Source: Crocinitomicaceae bacterium
GTDB taxonomy: Bacteria; Bacteroidota; Bacteroidia; Flavobacteriales_D; Crocinitomicaceae
Length of the DNA: 48,644 nt
Reading direction: 5' to 3'
Assembly (NCBI GenBank): GCA_030833845.1
Contig: JAURGK010000018.1
Span: 1-48,644 of the forward strand
The notes beneath the pieces are model-generated. The model was not told the DNA's origin. It saw nothing but the letters and a program-made list of their open reading frames with translations, and did no database searches. The first letter of the stretch is position 1. Every line of letters starts with the position of its first letter. Below are positions 24,653 to 34,117 of this stretch, piece after piece. The position numbers and the translations under genes are program-made.

Positions 24653-25804
24653 ATGGACAAGCTCAAAAAATTTCTAAATTCTTTTGAAGAAGATTATCTA
24701 TTTCGTTATGGTAAGAGATCATGGCAAGTAATCTCTTTGATCTTCTTTTTTATTCTTTCCTATACGGTGATCCAATACCTATGGAATGTTAGGCCATCTT
24801 CAAGAGAAGAGGTTTCGATTTCAAAAATTGAATTTGACCGCTCGCGCATCGATTACGATTTTGACATCACCAATGACATGGATAAATCCACCTTGGCAGA
24901 TTATAACAAAGCCCTTAAGGGTCTTCAGGGTGAGATGCCTTCGGCCGAATGGAAAGATTTAGGAGATTCTGTTGAGCATACTGAATATGATTATGTTCCC
25001 TATCAAGCATACAATCCTTACTGGGATTTCTCTTATACAGATTACCGCCGAGTTGAACGTAAATACAAAGTCTTTGAAAAGAATCGCGATGCAATTCCTA
25101 ATATTTTGGAAGATATTTATGAGGCCAAAGGCATAGATTCATTGCAATACTCTGAAAAAATCAAGGTCTTGAATTTGGCAAAGGCCATGGTGGCCTACGC
25201 ATCAAAGAAAGAGTCTACTGAACTTTTGAGGGATTATTTTAAGAGCTACTTAATTTACAGCGGTGAATTAACCCCAAAAATGGTAGAGCAATTGGCTGCT
25301 GTTTTCAAAAAAGTGGACCGCAAGCCTTACCTTCATGACCCATACGGTGAAAATGACGATTGGAGTGAATTTAGTTCTTACTTGAGCATCGGTCAAGACG
25401 ATTCACTAACTCAAGAGCGCTTTGACATTGCCAATAATTCTATTGCAAAACTCAAGAGCAAAGTGAAGTTCAAAGAAAAAGATCAGGCGCATTTTGTCGC
25501 TAGAGTTGTACTTGGTAGCGACCTTACCAATGAAGACCTACAAAAGGCAACTGAAGAATTCTTTGCAAGTAAAGACTACAAACTCACTGAAAAGAACACC
25601 GGTGAAATCTTCGGTAAATACCTCAGCTTATTTACAGAAAAAGCAGCTTTAGCCGATCAGCTTTTAGCCGAGGAAAAAGCCCAAAAAGAAATGAATCGAT
25701 CGCAATATTATCAAGATGGGCGTTATGCTTTTGTGGCCATCATCATGATAGCTGCCATCCTAATTCTTTTCTCTATTCGCCAGATTATTAAGAGTAGGGG
25801 GTAG
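24653..25804 (+). CDS. Two-TM inner-membrane protein of unknown function with large periplasmic domain
   Basis: A 383-residue protein not recognised as a known family. An N-terminal cytoplasmic stub (about 1-20) precedes a TM helix (QVISLIFFFILSYTVIQYLW, about 24-44). A hydrophilic region of about 310 residues follows, rich in Tyr, Asp and Lys and mostly helical by pattern. A second TM helix (AFVAIIMIAAILILFSIRQI, about 359-378) ends in a short basic tail (KSRG). The predicted topology is a periplasmic domain held at both ends. It is the first gene of an apparent operon with a barrel-like protein, a vWA-OmpA protein and a dikinase-like exported protein, so it may be the inner-membrane part of an envelope assembly. 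That role is inference. Confidence 0.7.
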   Translation: MDKLKKFLNSFEEDYLFRYGKRSWQVISLIFFFILSYTVIQYLWNVRPSSREEVSISKIEFDRSRIDYDFDITNDMDKSTLADYNKALKGLQGEMPSAEWKDLGDSVEHTEYDYVPYQAYNPYWDFSYTDYRRVERKYKVFEKNRDAIPNILEDIYEAKGIDSLQYSEKIKVLNLAKAMVAYASKKESTELLRDYFKSYLIYSGELTPKMVEQLAAVFKKVDRKPYLHDPYGENDDWSEFSSYLSIGQDDSLTQERFDIANNSIAKLKSKVKFKEKDQAHFVARVVLGSDLTNEDLQKATEEFFASKDYKLTEKNTGEIFGKYLSLFTEKAALADQLLAEEKAQKEMNRSQYYQDGRYAFVAIIMIAAILILFSIRQIIKSRG

Positions 25805-25842
25805 TGAAAATAATTTCACAATTCCCTTAAATTGGTTAGATT

Positions 25843-26814
25843 ATGTTTTGCAAAAATACTATAGTGTTCGTTTTATGCTTATTCTGCTCTGAGAGTCTTT
25901 GGGGGCAGGCGCCAACTTTCCTGGAGACCTCAGAGCAATTGGAGAAATTACTTCGTTACGAACAAAAGAGCCCAAATCAATTAAGAGAATTACTAAATGA
26001 ATTAGAGAAAAATCAGGCCGGTTTTGAATCTGAATTTCAAATGCTCAAATCAAGGGTTGATCGTGTTCTGTTGCCATTGGAAATTAAATTCACAAAGTCT
26101 GATATTTATAACAAGGATTACAAGAATGCAGTTCAAAAAATAGGTCTCATCAAGATCAATTACAAATATGACGAGGATATTCAAAAATTAGAAAATTATT
26201 TTGACCGCAAATTGTATCATGATGAAAAAAAAGCCTTATTGGCATCTAAGCCTTACTGGTTTTCAATAGAACCAAGTTTGGCTTTTTATTCTTCTGAAAT
26301 TGAAGCCAAGGAATTCAATACGCTTCAAAATTTAAATCCTGTATATGGTTTAGGACTTTATGTGAGAATGAAAAATGAGCCAGCTTCTTCTTCATCGGGC
26401 AAATTAAAATTCAATTATTCTCAAATCGGTATAAAATTAGATTATCGAGACCCTAATTACACTTACAAGTTAGATACCGCAACATTTAACAATTCAGTTT
26501 ATTTCAATTCTCAAATTAGCTATTTATACAGGCAGGTTCTTGGTTTTGATGCTGGACTTATGAGTTATTCAACCAAAATTGGAGAATTAAGTTCCTTTTA
26601 TTCATTTACGGGATCTTTTTATATACCAATGGGTTGGATGAGTATTGGAGTCAATGCAAGGATAATAACTGACTTTTTATCGACTAACCCTCTAATTCAA
26701 GTAGGATCAACTCTTAAATTTAATTTCGGTCTCTACAAATCATTTAACAATAATGATAAGGATGAGGTAAACTCGAAAATTATAAAATTTAAAGAAGCCA
26801 ACGTGAAAAAATGA
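25843..26814 (+). CDS. Exported protein with helical N-terminus and barrel-like C-terminus
   Basis: A 323-residue protein with signal peptide (MFCKNTIVFVLCLFCSESLWGQ). Residues about 25-135 are charged and helical with coiled-coil character (LETSEQLEKLLRYEQKSP, LRELLNELEKNQ). From about 140 the pattern changes to amphipathic strands (PYWFSIEPSLAFYSSEIEA, NPVYGLGLYVRMK, FNYSQIGIKLDYRDP, VYFNSQISYLYRQVLGFDAG, FTGSFYIPMGWMSIGVNARI, LKFNFGLYKSF), resembling an outer-membrane barrel. A short lysine-rich tail follows the last strand. The gene overlaps the vWA-OmpA gene by 4 nt (ATGA). The family was not recognised. Confidence 0.65.
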   Translation: MFCKNTIVFVLCLFCSESLWGQAPTFLETSEQLEKLLRYEQKSPNQLRELLNELEKNQAGFESEFQMLKSRVDRVLLPLEIKFTKSDIYNKDYKNAVQKIGLIKINYKYDEDIQKLENYFDRKLYHDEKKALLASKPYWFSIEPSLAFYSSEIEAKEFNTLQNLNPVYGLGLYVRMKNEPASSSSGKLKFNYSQIGIKLDYRDPNYTYKLDTATFNNSVYFNSQISYLYRQVLGFDAGLMSYSTKIGELSSFYSFTGSFYIPMGWMSIGVNARIITDFLSTNPLIQVGSTLKFNFGLYKSFNNNDKDEVNSKIIKFKEANVKK

Positions 26815-29800
26815 TGAGGTTCATATTTTTCTCATTTTCCTTTTTCATGAGCTTTTTGCTATTGTCTCAAGATTTCAATGGACTCATTGATGCACAATCG
26901 TATGCAAAAGTCTGGAAAAAGTGTCAAAAAATACTGATTAAAGATCCTGAGAATACAGAAGCCTTATTTTTTGTTTCAAAGATTCAGTCAAGAACTTTGT
27001 CATCAGCATTTTTTAATCCTGAGGAAGCATTGATAAACGCGCGACATGCTCAAAAAAATTATAGTTCAACCATTGAAGAAAAAGCCATTGAGCGTTTTGA
27101 TAAAATACCAATCAATTTAACAGAATTTAGAATACTTTACGATTCTATTTCCAACGGGGCTTTGTACAAAGCAAAATTAGAGAATACTGTAGAGGGATAT
27201 ATTCACTTCATCGACGTTTTTGGTGACCTAAACAATAGTAATAAAACATGGGCCATAAGCCAAAGAAATCAATTGGCGTTCGAATTCGCTAAGGAGGTGC
27301 AAAAGTTAGAAGTTTGGGAAGAGTTTATCGCTAAATACCCTGATGCGTTACAAATCCCCAACGCCAAGATGTTAAGAAACAAGCTTGCTTATGAACAAGC
27401 GGTATCGTTTAATACAATCGAGGCACTTGAGCATTTTATTCGAACGTATCCTTTAGCTCTAGAAGTCGAACAAGCCCAATCTCAAATTATAGATCTTTCT
27501 TTTGCATCCGCAAAAAATGTGGATAATGTGGAGGCGTATAAACTTTTTGTTCAAAAATTTCCAAAAAGTAAATACGAAAAGCAGGCTGTAGGAAGAATAC
27601 ATGAAATAGCATTCAAGGATGCTCAGGCTTTACATAAGTCTTCAGCGATTTATGCTTTCATTACAACCTACCCTAATGCATTGCAAATTGAACAAGCCAA
27701 ACAAATTTATGATGATTTGATTTTTTCTGAACAAATAGATTCATCCGATTGGTTAAGTGTTAAGCAATTTTATGAATCGTACCCCTACAATAGGAATCAC
27801 GATTACGCATTACAAATACTATTTGACTTAGCAGCTTCGACGACAGATGTACAATTGTTAAACTTTTTAATTGAAAATTTTAACATTACAGATTCGTTTT
27901 TAATTCACAAACATTATTCACTCTATGCTCAAGATGGTGAGTTGAGCTCTCTAGTAAAGTATTCAAATAAATATTCACACTTTATAACATCGGAGTTTTA
28001 TACGGATTATGAAGCTGCAGAACATGCGCAAAAGTTGAATCTTCATTTACCTTATCAAAAAAAAGATCTCAATAAGCACATTGATTATCTAAAAAAGGCA
28101 CCGCAAACGGAATTAGCTTTTGTAGTTACGCAAAGAATTCTTTCTCCCTATATTTCAAGCCATCAATATACAGAAGCCGTAAGGCTCTTAGATAGGTTAC
28201 CTGTTAATCATCAGCAAAAAAAATATAAGCAGTTAAAAGAATTGCTACTAGCTAAAAGCGATCCAAGTATTGTCCCAATCCCAATGACAACTTTGAATAC
28301 ACCTGGAAATGAATTTTCTCCTGTAATTTCTGCCGATGAAGAAACACTTTTCTTTTGTGGCCAAAATAGGATAGATAATTTAGGTGGCGAAGATATTTTT
28401 GAAGCAGAATTAAATCAAGGCAGAACTTCTTCTATTAACCTTAATTCTATTTCAACAGTCGAAGAAAATGAGGCTCCTGTTGGAATTTCTAGTGACGGCA
28501 CCAAATTAATACTTTTTCAGTCTGGCAATCTTTATGTAGCATCTAAAACTGAATATGGTTGGTTGCACGATAAATCGCCTTTAGATGATCAGATAAATGA
28601 AGGAGTTTGGCAAGGTGATGCAATGATAAGTAGTGACGGAAATGTTCTATTATATGCTTCATACCGAGAAAATGAAGTATACAACTTAAATACACAAGAT
28701 GATAAAGTGTATCATGGTGATTTAGCCTATGCAACAGATATTTTTATATCCATAAAAGATTCTTTAGAAAATTGGACCTACCCAAAGAATATTGGCCCGG
28801 TGATCAATACGGCTTTTTGTGAAAGATTTCCATTTCTTCATCCAGATATGAAGACTTTATATTTCTCATCAGATGGACACGGGGGGCTTGGTAAATTAGA
28901 TGTTTTAAAGTCAACCCGTTTAAGTGATTCTTGTTGGACTTGTTGGTCCGAGCCGGTTAATCTGGGTAAAGAAATAAATACTACTGAAAGTGATGCCGGA
29001 TACAAGGTATCAACCTCAGGAGAAGTAGCATATTTTACTCAAAATAAACGAAATATGCAATCTTCTAGTGTGATGTTTGTATTAGACGTCTCTGGCTCTA
29101 TGTCGGGTGAAAAAATTGATGAACTTAAGGAGGTGAGTAAGAAAACCATTCAAGAAATAATCAATAGCAATTCCGAGGTTGCTATAGCCGCGTTCGATGG
29201 GACTTGCGCTCAACCAATAACCTATACCTTGCCATTCACAAAAAATTATAATAAGGTTGAAACTTTTATCGATGGGTTAGATGCAAATGGGGGTACTCCG
29301 ATGTATGAAGCATATTACATGGCGAGTAAAATGTTGAAAAATGCCGCTAAAAATCCTATGAAGAATCGAATCATCGTATTAATGACAGATGGTGATGCAA
29401 GTAGCTGTAATTACTTGAGTGATATGCTTGAGGATTTGGCTTCACAGAATTCTTTATTTCGAACCCAAACTATTGCCTATCAGGTAGATGAAAATAGTAA
29501 TGCATTTAATGATTTAAGTGAAATTGCTAGCACTTCAGGAGGTGAATTGTTTGAAGCTAATTCAACAAATGATCTAGGAACGGCCTTTGAACAAGCCAAT
29601 AATAGTATTTATCAAATTTTATCAGGTAATGATAACAAAGAGTTATTTCAAATAAAATTACCAAATCAATTAAGGCCAGATCTTGTGGCAAAAATAAGGG
29701 GGGAACTTAAAGATTATAATAACAAGCCAATTTCAACATCTATTAGATGGGAGGATTTAGAGACAAATAAATTAATTGGTATTGCAAAGAGCGACCCAAA

Positions 29801-30311
29801 AGATGGTTCTTATTTTATTGCTTTGCCAATGGGTAAGAATTATGGATACTATGTAGAGGATAGTATTTTTTTTCCATCGGCCCACAACCTAGATTTAAGA
29901 AATTCTAATGCGGTTGTAGAAATTAATAACGATATCAAGGTAATTACTTTTGATCAAATGATTCAAGAAGGAATTGCTGTGAAAATGAACAATTTATTCT
30001 TTGAATTCGGCAAATTCGCATTACTGCCAAGTTCCATACCGGAATTAAATAGAGTTGCGAAAATAATTAAGCGATACAACTTGACTGTTGAAATTGGTGG
30101 GCATACCGACGATGTTGGGGATAACTCTACCAATCAAATTTTATCTGAGAAACGAGCGGAAGCGGTAAAATTCTATTTAATTTCAAACGGTTGTAATGCC
30201 TCTCAACTCATGACAGTAGGCTATGGTGAAGGCCAACCAGAATTTCCAAATGATTCTGAAGAGCACAAAGCAAAAAATAGGAGGGTCGAAATCAAGGTAA
30301 TTAAAAAGTGA
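26811..30311 (+). CDS. Helical-repeat / PD40 propeller / nested vWA / OmpA envelope protein
   Basis: An 1166-residue exported protein (signal peptide about 1-20). Residues about 20-480 are helical repeats, including four exact 37-residue units (176-323), each opening with YP or FP. PD40 propeller-type blades follow (about 490-745: FSPVISADEETLFFCGQN, RFPFLHPDMKTLYFSSDGHG). A vWA domain (about 752-930) carries an intact MIDAS: Asp759, Ser761, Ser763 (DVSGS), Thr829 (GGTP) and Asp860 (MTDGD). It seems inserted into the last blade. Next come a CNA-B-like segment (about 945-1040) and an OmpA peptidoglycan-binding domain (1060-1166: FFEFGKFALLP, IGGHTDDVGDN, LSEKRAEAVKFYL, NRRVEIKV). The architecture suggests a peptidoglycan-anchored, metal-dependent binding protein. 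Confidence 0.88.
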   Translation: MMRFIFFSFSFFMSFLLLSQDFNGLIDAQSYAKVWKKCQKILIKDPENTEALFFVSKIQSRTLSSAFFNPEEALINARHAQKNYSSTIEEKAIERFDKIPINLTEFRILYDSISNGALYKAKLENTVEGYIHFIDVFGDLNNSNKTWAISQRNQLAFEFAKEVQKLEVWEEFIAKYPDALQIPNAKMLRNKLAYEQAVSFNTIEALEHFIRTYPLALEVEQAQSQIIDLSFASAKNVDNVEAYKLFVQKFPKSKYEKQAVGRIHEIAFKDAQALHKSSAIYAFITTYPNALQIEQAKQIYDDLIFSEQIDSSDWLSVKQFYESYPYNRNHDYALQILFDLAASTTDVQLLNFLIENFNITDSFLIHKHYSLYAQDGELSSLVKYSNKYSHFITSEFYTDYEAAEHAQKLNLHLPYQKKDLNKHIDYLKKAPQTELAFVVTQRILSPYISSHQYTEAVRLLDRLPVNHQQKKYKQLKELLLAKSDPSIVPIPMTTLNTPGNEFSPVISADEETLFFCGQNRIDNLGGEDIFEAELNQGRTSSINLNSISTVEENEAPVGISSDGTKLILFQSGNLYVASKTEYGWLHDKSPLDDQINEGVWQGDAMISSDGNVLLYASYRENEVYNLNTQDDKVYHGDLAYATDIFISIKDSLENWTYPKNIGPVINTAFCERFPFLHPDMKTLYFSSDGHGGLGKLDVLKSTRLSDSCWTCWSEPVNLGKEINTTESDAGYKVSTSGEVAYFTQNKRNMQSSSVMFVLDVSGSMSGEKIDELKEVSKKTIQEIINSNSEVAIAAFDGTCAQPITYTLPFTKNYNKVETFIDGLDANGGTPMYEAYYMASKMLKNAAKNPMKNRIIVLMTDGDASSCNYLSDMLEDLASQNSLFRTQTIAYQVDENSNAFNDLSEIASTSGGELFEANSTNDLGTAFEQANNSIYQILSGNDNKELFQIKLPNQLRPDLVAKIRGELKDYNNKPISTSIRWEDLETNKLIGIAKSDPKDGSYFIALPMGKNYGYYVEDSIFFPSAHNLDLRNSNAVVEINNDIKVITFDQMIQEGIAVKMNNLFFEFGKFALLPSSIPELNRVAKIIKRYNLTVEIGGHTDDVGDNSTNQILSEKRAEAVKFYLISNGCNASQLMTVGYGEGQPEFPNDSEEHKAKNRRVEIKVIKK
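27336..27779 (+). repeat. Four tandem 37-residue (111-nt) coding repeats in the vWA-OmpA gene
   Basis: Units start at residues 176, 213, 250 and 287 with YPDALQ, YPLALE, FPKSKY and YPNALQ. Each keeps a Q/N-A at positions 9-10 and a helix ending in an aromatic near position 34. The period is exactly 37 residues; a fifth YP follows at 324. Confidence 0.7.
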
Positions 30312-32236
30312 GATTTTTCTTTTTTTTGATATGCTTAGGCAGTTGGACACCTTGGTTCTTCCAAAGCATTTTTGCTCAAAATCTCCCTGAATACCTGCAT
30401 CAAATTGACAACATTGAACAATTCAATGCATTAAAAGGTGACCCGAATACAGCTAAATTCTCTGATGTGGAAGCAGTGAAAGTTTTATACAAGCTTTCAA
30501 CTAAAAAGACTTACTACATCAACTCCTCCAATCATGATTATCACAGCACTTTTTGTCAACAACACTTAGGTTATCCTGGTACAATAAGCACTTTTAATCT
30601 CGAGAATTATACGAGAGTCGACAATCGGGCCTACCTCATGGCTACGATTAACCGATTTCATAATGGTGCGTTTTACACTATCGAATTTTCCGTTGCAGAT
30701 AACATTACAGCAAAGCAAATACAACAGCTTTATCAAATCATTTTAAATTCATTTCACTTGACCAAAGAACCTAAGGTATTTTTGAATACTAGCAGGTTGC
30801 GTGAAATAAAAGATCAAATCAATTTACCAACCATTGAGGCAGACGAAATATTTAAAGGTCAAAATGCCCAACTATTGAATTACGGGGTAAGTTACGGATA
30901 CTTAAGGCAGTTTGATTTTCACAACGCTGATGTATCTAAGATTGAAGATATAGCCCTAATTGATGGTACACCTGCAGAATTACCTCCAGTTGCTGGGGTC
31001 ATTACTACAGACTTCCAAACGCCCTTAAGTCACATTACCTTGCTCTGTAAAAATAGAGGCACGCCTCTTGTTGCTTCTAAAAATATTCATGAAAATGAAG
31101 AGATACAGTTGCTTTTAAATCAAGCTGTGCGGTTTGAAGTTTCTTCAAAGGGCTTCAGTATTTTGCCAACTACTGCAGATAGTGTGCTATTATATTGGAA
31201 GCAAAAAAATGCACAAAAGTTATCGATTCCGCTAAAGAAAGATACCCTTTACAATAAGATAATTCCCATCCGAGATGTATCATTTGCAGATATTTCAAAG
31301 GTAGGTGGAAAGGCTGCGAATTTCGCTTTGCTTTCTCAAATTATCGATCAACAACATTTAACACTGAAATGCCCTGAAGATGCATTTGCCATACCCATAT
31401 ACTTTTATCATCAGCATATCAATGAATGTGGCGCAAACAAGATAATCGACAAATTAATTGCACTCGAAGCCTTGGGTACTGACCCAAGAGAAACATCGAT
31501 TTTGCTAGATTCGATTCAAGTTTTAATTTTTAATCATCCCATTAACCCAACTTTAATCATTGAGGTTGAAAAGTGGATGATCGACAAAAACTATACTTCT
31601 TTTAGGTTTAGGTCCTCGACCAATGCTGAAGATTTAGATGGTTTCAATGGAGCTGGATTGTATCAATCAAAAACCGGCCAGATCGGAAATGCTAAGAAAA
31701 GTGTAGAAAAAGCAATCAAAACCGTTTGGGCAAGCGCCTGGGGTTACAGGCCATATAAAGAACGGGCCTATTTTGGTATTGATCAAAAAAGTGTGGGTAT
31801 GGGGGTGCTTTGTCATAGAAATTTCGACAACGAATTAGCGAATGGGGTGGTCATTACAAAAAATTTATACCGACCGAATTACCGCGGATTTGTAATCAAT
31901 GCTCAATTTGGCCAAACGAGTGTGGTCATTCCTCCAGACTCAGTTGTCTGTGAACAGGTCATTTGCTATTCGGATAAATATGATAGTTTTTTAGGTAACA
32001 AATCGATTGTTGAGTATTTATCTTATTCAAATATTTTACCAAGTGGGATGAGTTCCGTTTTGCACGATGACGAAATTGTGAAACTAACGCGAGAAATAGC
32101 CATCATCAAAGAACAATATTATCAAAAAATGGGAAGCAAAGTGCCCTATTATGAATACGGCCTCGATTTAGAATTTAAAGTTGTAGGAACTAACCGACAA
32201 ATTTATTTGAAGCAAATTAGACCTTTTAATGATTGA
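30308..32236 (+). CDS. Exported protein with dikinase-type swivelling His domain and PEP/pyruvate-binding domain
   Basis: A 642-residue protein starting at a GTG that overlaps the upstream TGA (GTGA). A signal peptide (ending SIFAQ, about residue 24) precedes an N-terminal domain of unknown type. A phosphohistidine swivelling domain follows (about 205-285: VAGVITTDFQTPLSHITLL) with His242; the LSH motif resembles glucan, water dikinases. A PPDK/PEP-synthase-type ATP-grasp domain comes next (about 325-642: ISKVGGKAANFALLSQ, FRFRSSTNAEDLDGFNGAGL, VWASAWGYRPYKERAYFGI, LKQIRPFND). Such enzymes normally act in the cytoplasm with ATP, so export is puzzling. It is the fourth gene of its operon. Domain calls are strong; activity is uncertain. 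Confidence 0.82.
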   Translation: MRFFFFLICLGSWTPWFFQSIFAQNLPEYLHQIDNIEQFNALKGDPNTAKFSDVEAVKVLYKLSTKKTYYINSSNHDYHSTFCQQHLGYPGTISTFNLENYTRVDNRAYLMATINRFHNGAFYTIEFSVADNITAKQIQQLYQIILNSFHLTKEPKVFLNTSRLREIKDQINLPTIEADEIFKGQNAQLLNYGVSYGYLRQFDFHNADVSKIEDIALIDGTPAELPPVAGVITTDFQTPLSHITLLCKNRGTPLVASKNIHENEEIQLLLNQAVRFEVSSKGFSILPTTADSVLLYWKQKNAQKLSIPLKKDTLYNKIIPIRDVSFADISKVGGKAANFALLSQIIDQQHLTLKCPEDAFAIPIYFYHQHINECGANKIIDKLIALEALGTDPRETSILLDSIQVLIFNHPINPTLIIEVEKWMIDKNYTSFRFRSSTNAEDLDGFNGAGLYQSKTGQIGNAKKSVEKAIKTVWASAWGYRPYKERAYFGIDQKSVGMGVLCHRNFDNELANGVVITKNLYRPNYRGFVINAQFGQTSVVIPPDSVVCEQVICYSDKYDSFLGNKSIVEYLSYSNILPSGMSSVLHDDEIVKLTREIAIIKEQYYQKMGSKVPYYEYGLDLEFKVVGTNRQIYLKQIRPFND

Positions 32237-32345
32237 GGTTTTCATATCGTCTCAATTATATAAAATGTAACCATTGCCGATTCTTGTGTTTAACAATTAA
32301 AACCAATTCTTCGCGCATGAAAAAATAGTACCTAAATCTACGCTT

Positions 32346-34079
32346 ATGAAAAAGATGGTTTTTGGTATGGTATTCATGTTATTTGGTAGGGCTTTTGGTC
32401 AGATGCCCTATCTTTTTGCTGATGATACTGAGCAGTTTTGTTCGGCTAGTTACACGTTCTCAAATCAGTCCAATTCAACACATTTGGTACGTATATTTGA
32501 TCGGTATGTAGAATCCATCGTTTATTATAACGATAGCACTGTGGTGGCTGATTTGATTCGACTAGACTTAATAAAAAGTAAGCATAGATTTATTTTAGGC
32601 AATGTCCTTGCAAAGCAGCAGATCCAAAAATTTGATTCGCTGACTTTCATCAAAGATTTATTCCCTGAAGAATCTTTTAATGACGAGTTTTATTTTTTAA
32701 CTGAACTAGAACTAAGCGAGCCACATCAAGATCTTTTGGAGTTGTTTAACCATCCAATAAATGATTTTATATTCTATGGCAACAAATATCATGCAATACT
32801 GCATTACAAACCGCTTTTACAACCAGGGCTTGTTGCCTATATGGCCAGCCCCTGGTACATTGATTCTAAAAGTGGAGCATCATTGATTTCGCCAAGTTGC
32901 GCGTCAGAACCCAATTTAAATTGTTTGTGTGCTGCCTTGCAATTTGGTGCACCAAGCCAAGAGCAAATTGCAAAACGCACTGCTTCATACCTCATTGATC
33001 GTTTTTATTACGGCTATGGTGATACGTCCCAGTACAGACCCACAGGTTTATTGCTCGGGAGTCAAAATCGGGCGGTATGTGCTGGCTATAGCCAGATGTA
33101 CGAATATTTAATGGGCCAGGCTGAAATTGCGGCCAAATATGTGAGTGGTTCGGTGCGTTTGGAGCTCAATGATATGTTCTATTCTGGCCACAGCCATGCC
33201 TGGAATGAGTTAGAAATAAATGGTCAAAGATTATGCACAGACCTTACATGGGCGCTAGACGATGATTCAAACTGGTTATTTAACACCGAAGAGAACTTTT
33301 TTTTAACACATTACAGAGAACCCACAGGTGATACGCTTTGGGATCAAAAACAACAACGCACCATGTATGAATTTATGCATCAGCCAATGGTCCGAACACC
33401 CACCAAAAGTGCTTACAAAGAACTTGCTTTTTTATACAATGGCCAACCAGTGCAATTTTCTAAGGATAAATTTGATGTAATATTTACCAAGCCCATTCAA
33501 ATAAACAGTATTAGTTTTCATGCCTTGAATTATCCTTTTGTGACTTTTGAAGCACAAAAATCGGAGGCTAGTAAATTCAATGTCTCTTCGGGAAAGAACA
33601 TTCCATACTTACAAAAATCAAACAGAGTTAGTTTTGATTTAGTTGATCTTTTTACGAGCATCTCTTTATATGTTGAGGGTATCGGAACGCTTGATTACTG
33701 TGTCTTTAACGGCACCCAAAATGAGTTTTATGAATTTCTCATTGATCATATTGATGATCATAGCCCGTATAGTGTAGCCATGGCATTTTTGGCTTGTGCT
33801 AAATTGAATGACCCAAAGCAATTCAACAAGTTAAAAGCCTATTTAAATAACCCGAAACTAAGTTTTAAAGCCTTTCAACAGCAAGCCAAATCAATGTCAG
33901 TCAATGACTTTAAATTTGCCCTTTTTAATGCCACGGATCATTATGGCACTTTTCGTGGTTTTTCTTTCGAATATTCCAAAGATAAAAGAGCGCCAAAAAT
34001 ATTTTTAAGTACCACTGAAGATCGTCAGAAATATTCCTTTACAGGCTTTGATACCGATAGCTGGCATTTAGGTAAATAA
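32346..34079 (+). CDS. Secreted transglutaminase-like cysteine protease-fold protein
   Basis: A 577-residue exported protein (signal peptide MKKMVFGMVFMLFGRAFGQ). A transglutaminase-like core lies at about 215-320, with Cys245 in AVCAGYSQMYEYL, His284 in SGHSHAWNELEING and Asp299 in CTDLTWALDDD, giving an intact Cys-His-Asp triad. The spacing fits bacterial transglutaminase-like proteins, which act as peptidases or amide-forming enzymes. The N-terminal part (about 20-200) and the C-terminal half (about 370-577; beta-rich, then helical with YSVAMAFLACAKLNDP) are unassigned. It precedes an M15-like membrane protein by 38 nt, so both may act on envelope peptides or peptidoglycan. The substrate is unknown. 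Confidence 0.82.
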   Translation: MKKMVFGMVFMLFGRAFGQMPYLFADDTEQFCSASYTFSNQSNSTHLVRIFDRYVESIVYYNDSTVVADLIRLDLIKSKHRFILGNVLAKQQIQKFDSLTFIKDLFPEESFNDEFYFLTELELSEPHQDLLELFNHPINDFIFYGNKYHAILHYKPLLQPGLVAYMASPWYIDSKSGASLISPSCASEPNLNCLCAALQFGAPSQEQIAKRTASYLIDRFYYGYGDTSQYRPTGLLLGSQNRAVCAGYSQMYEYLMGQAEIAAKYVSGSVRLELNDMFYSGHSHAWNELEINGQRLCTDLTWALDDDSNWLFNTEENFFLTHYREPTGDTLWDQKQQRTMYEFMHQPMVRTPTKSAYKELAFLYNGQPVQFSKDKFDVIFTKPIQINSISFHALNYPFVTFEAQKSEASKFNVSSGKNIPYLQKSNRVSFDLVDLFTSISLYVEGIGTLDYCVFNGTQNEFYEFLIDHIDDHSPYSVAMAFLACAKLNDPKQFNKLKAYLNNPKLSFKAFQQQAKSMSVNDFKFALFNATDHYGTFRGFSFEYSKDKRAPKIFLSTTEDRQKYSFTGFDTDSWHLGK

Positions 34080-34088
34080 TATTATCTT

Positions 34089-34110
34089 GGTTAGTAAAAT
34101 CAAACTAACC
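34089..34110. repeat. Perfect 7-bp inverted repeat just before the M15-like gene
   Basis: GGTTAGT (34089-34095) and ACTAACC (34104-34110) flank an 8-nt loop, ending 7 nt before the ATG at 34118. A -7-like TATCTTGG (34083-34090) overlaps the left arm. It could be an operator or a hairpin masking the start. Confidence 0.4.
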
Positions 34111-34117
34111 CTAAGCT

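Noticed and set aside
32318..32329. Tiny open frame (Met-Lys-Lys-stop) before the transglutaminase-like gene
   Set aside because: Three codons long, with no sign of conserved leader-peptide features.
5461..34110. A shared TTAGT...ACTAA operator at 5461, 21872 and 34089
   Set aside because: The three inverted repeats share half-site letters, but the spacing differs (4, 11 and 8 bases), so a common regulator is not supported.
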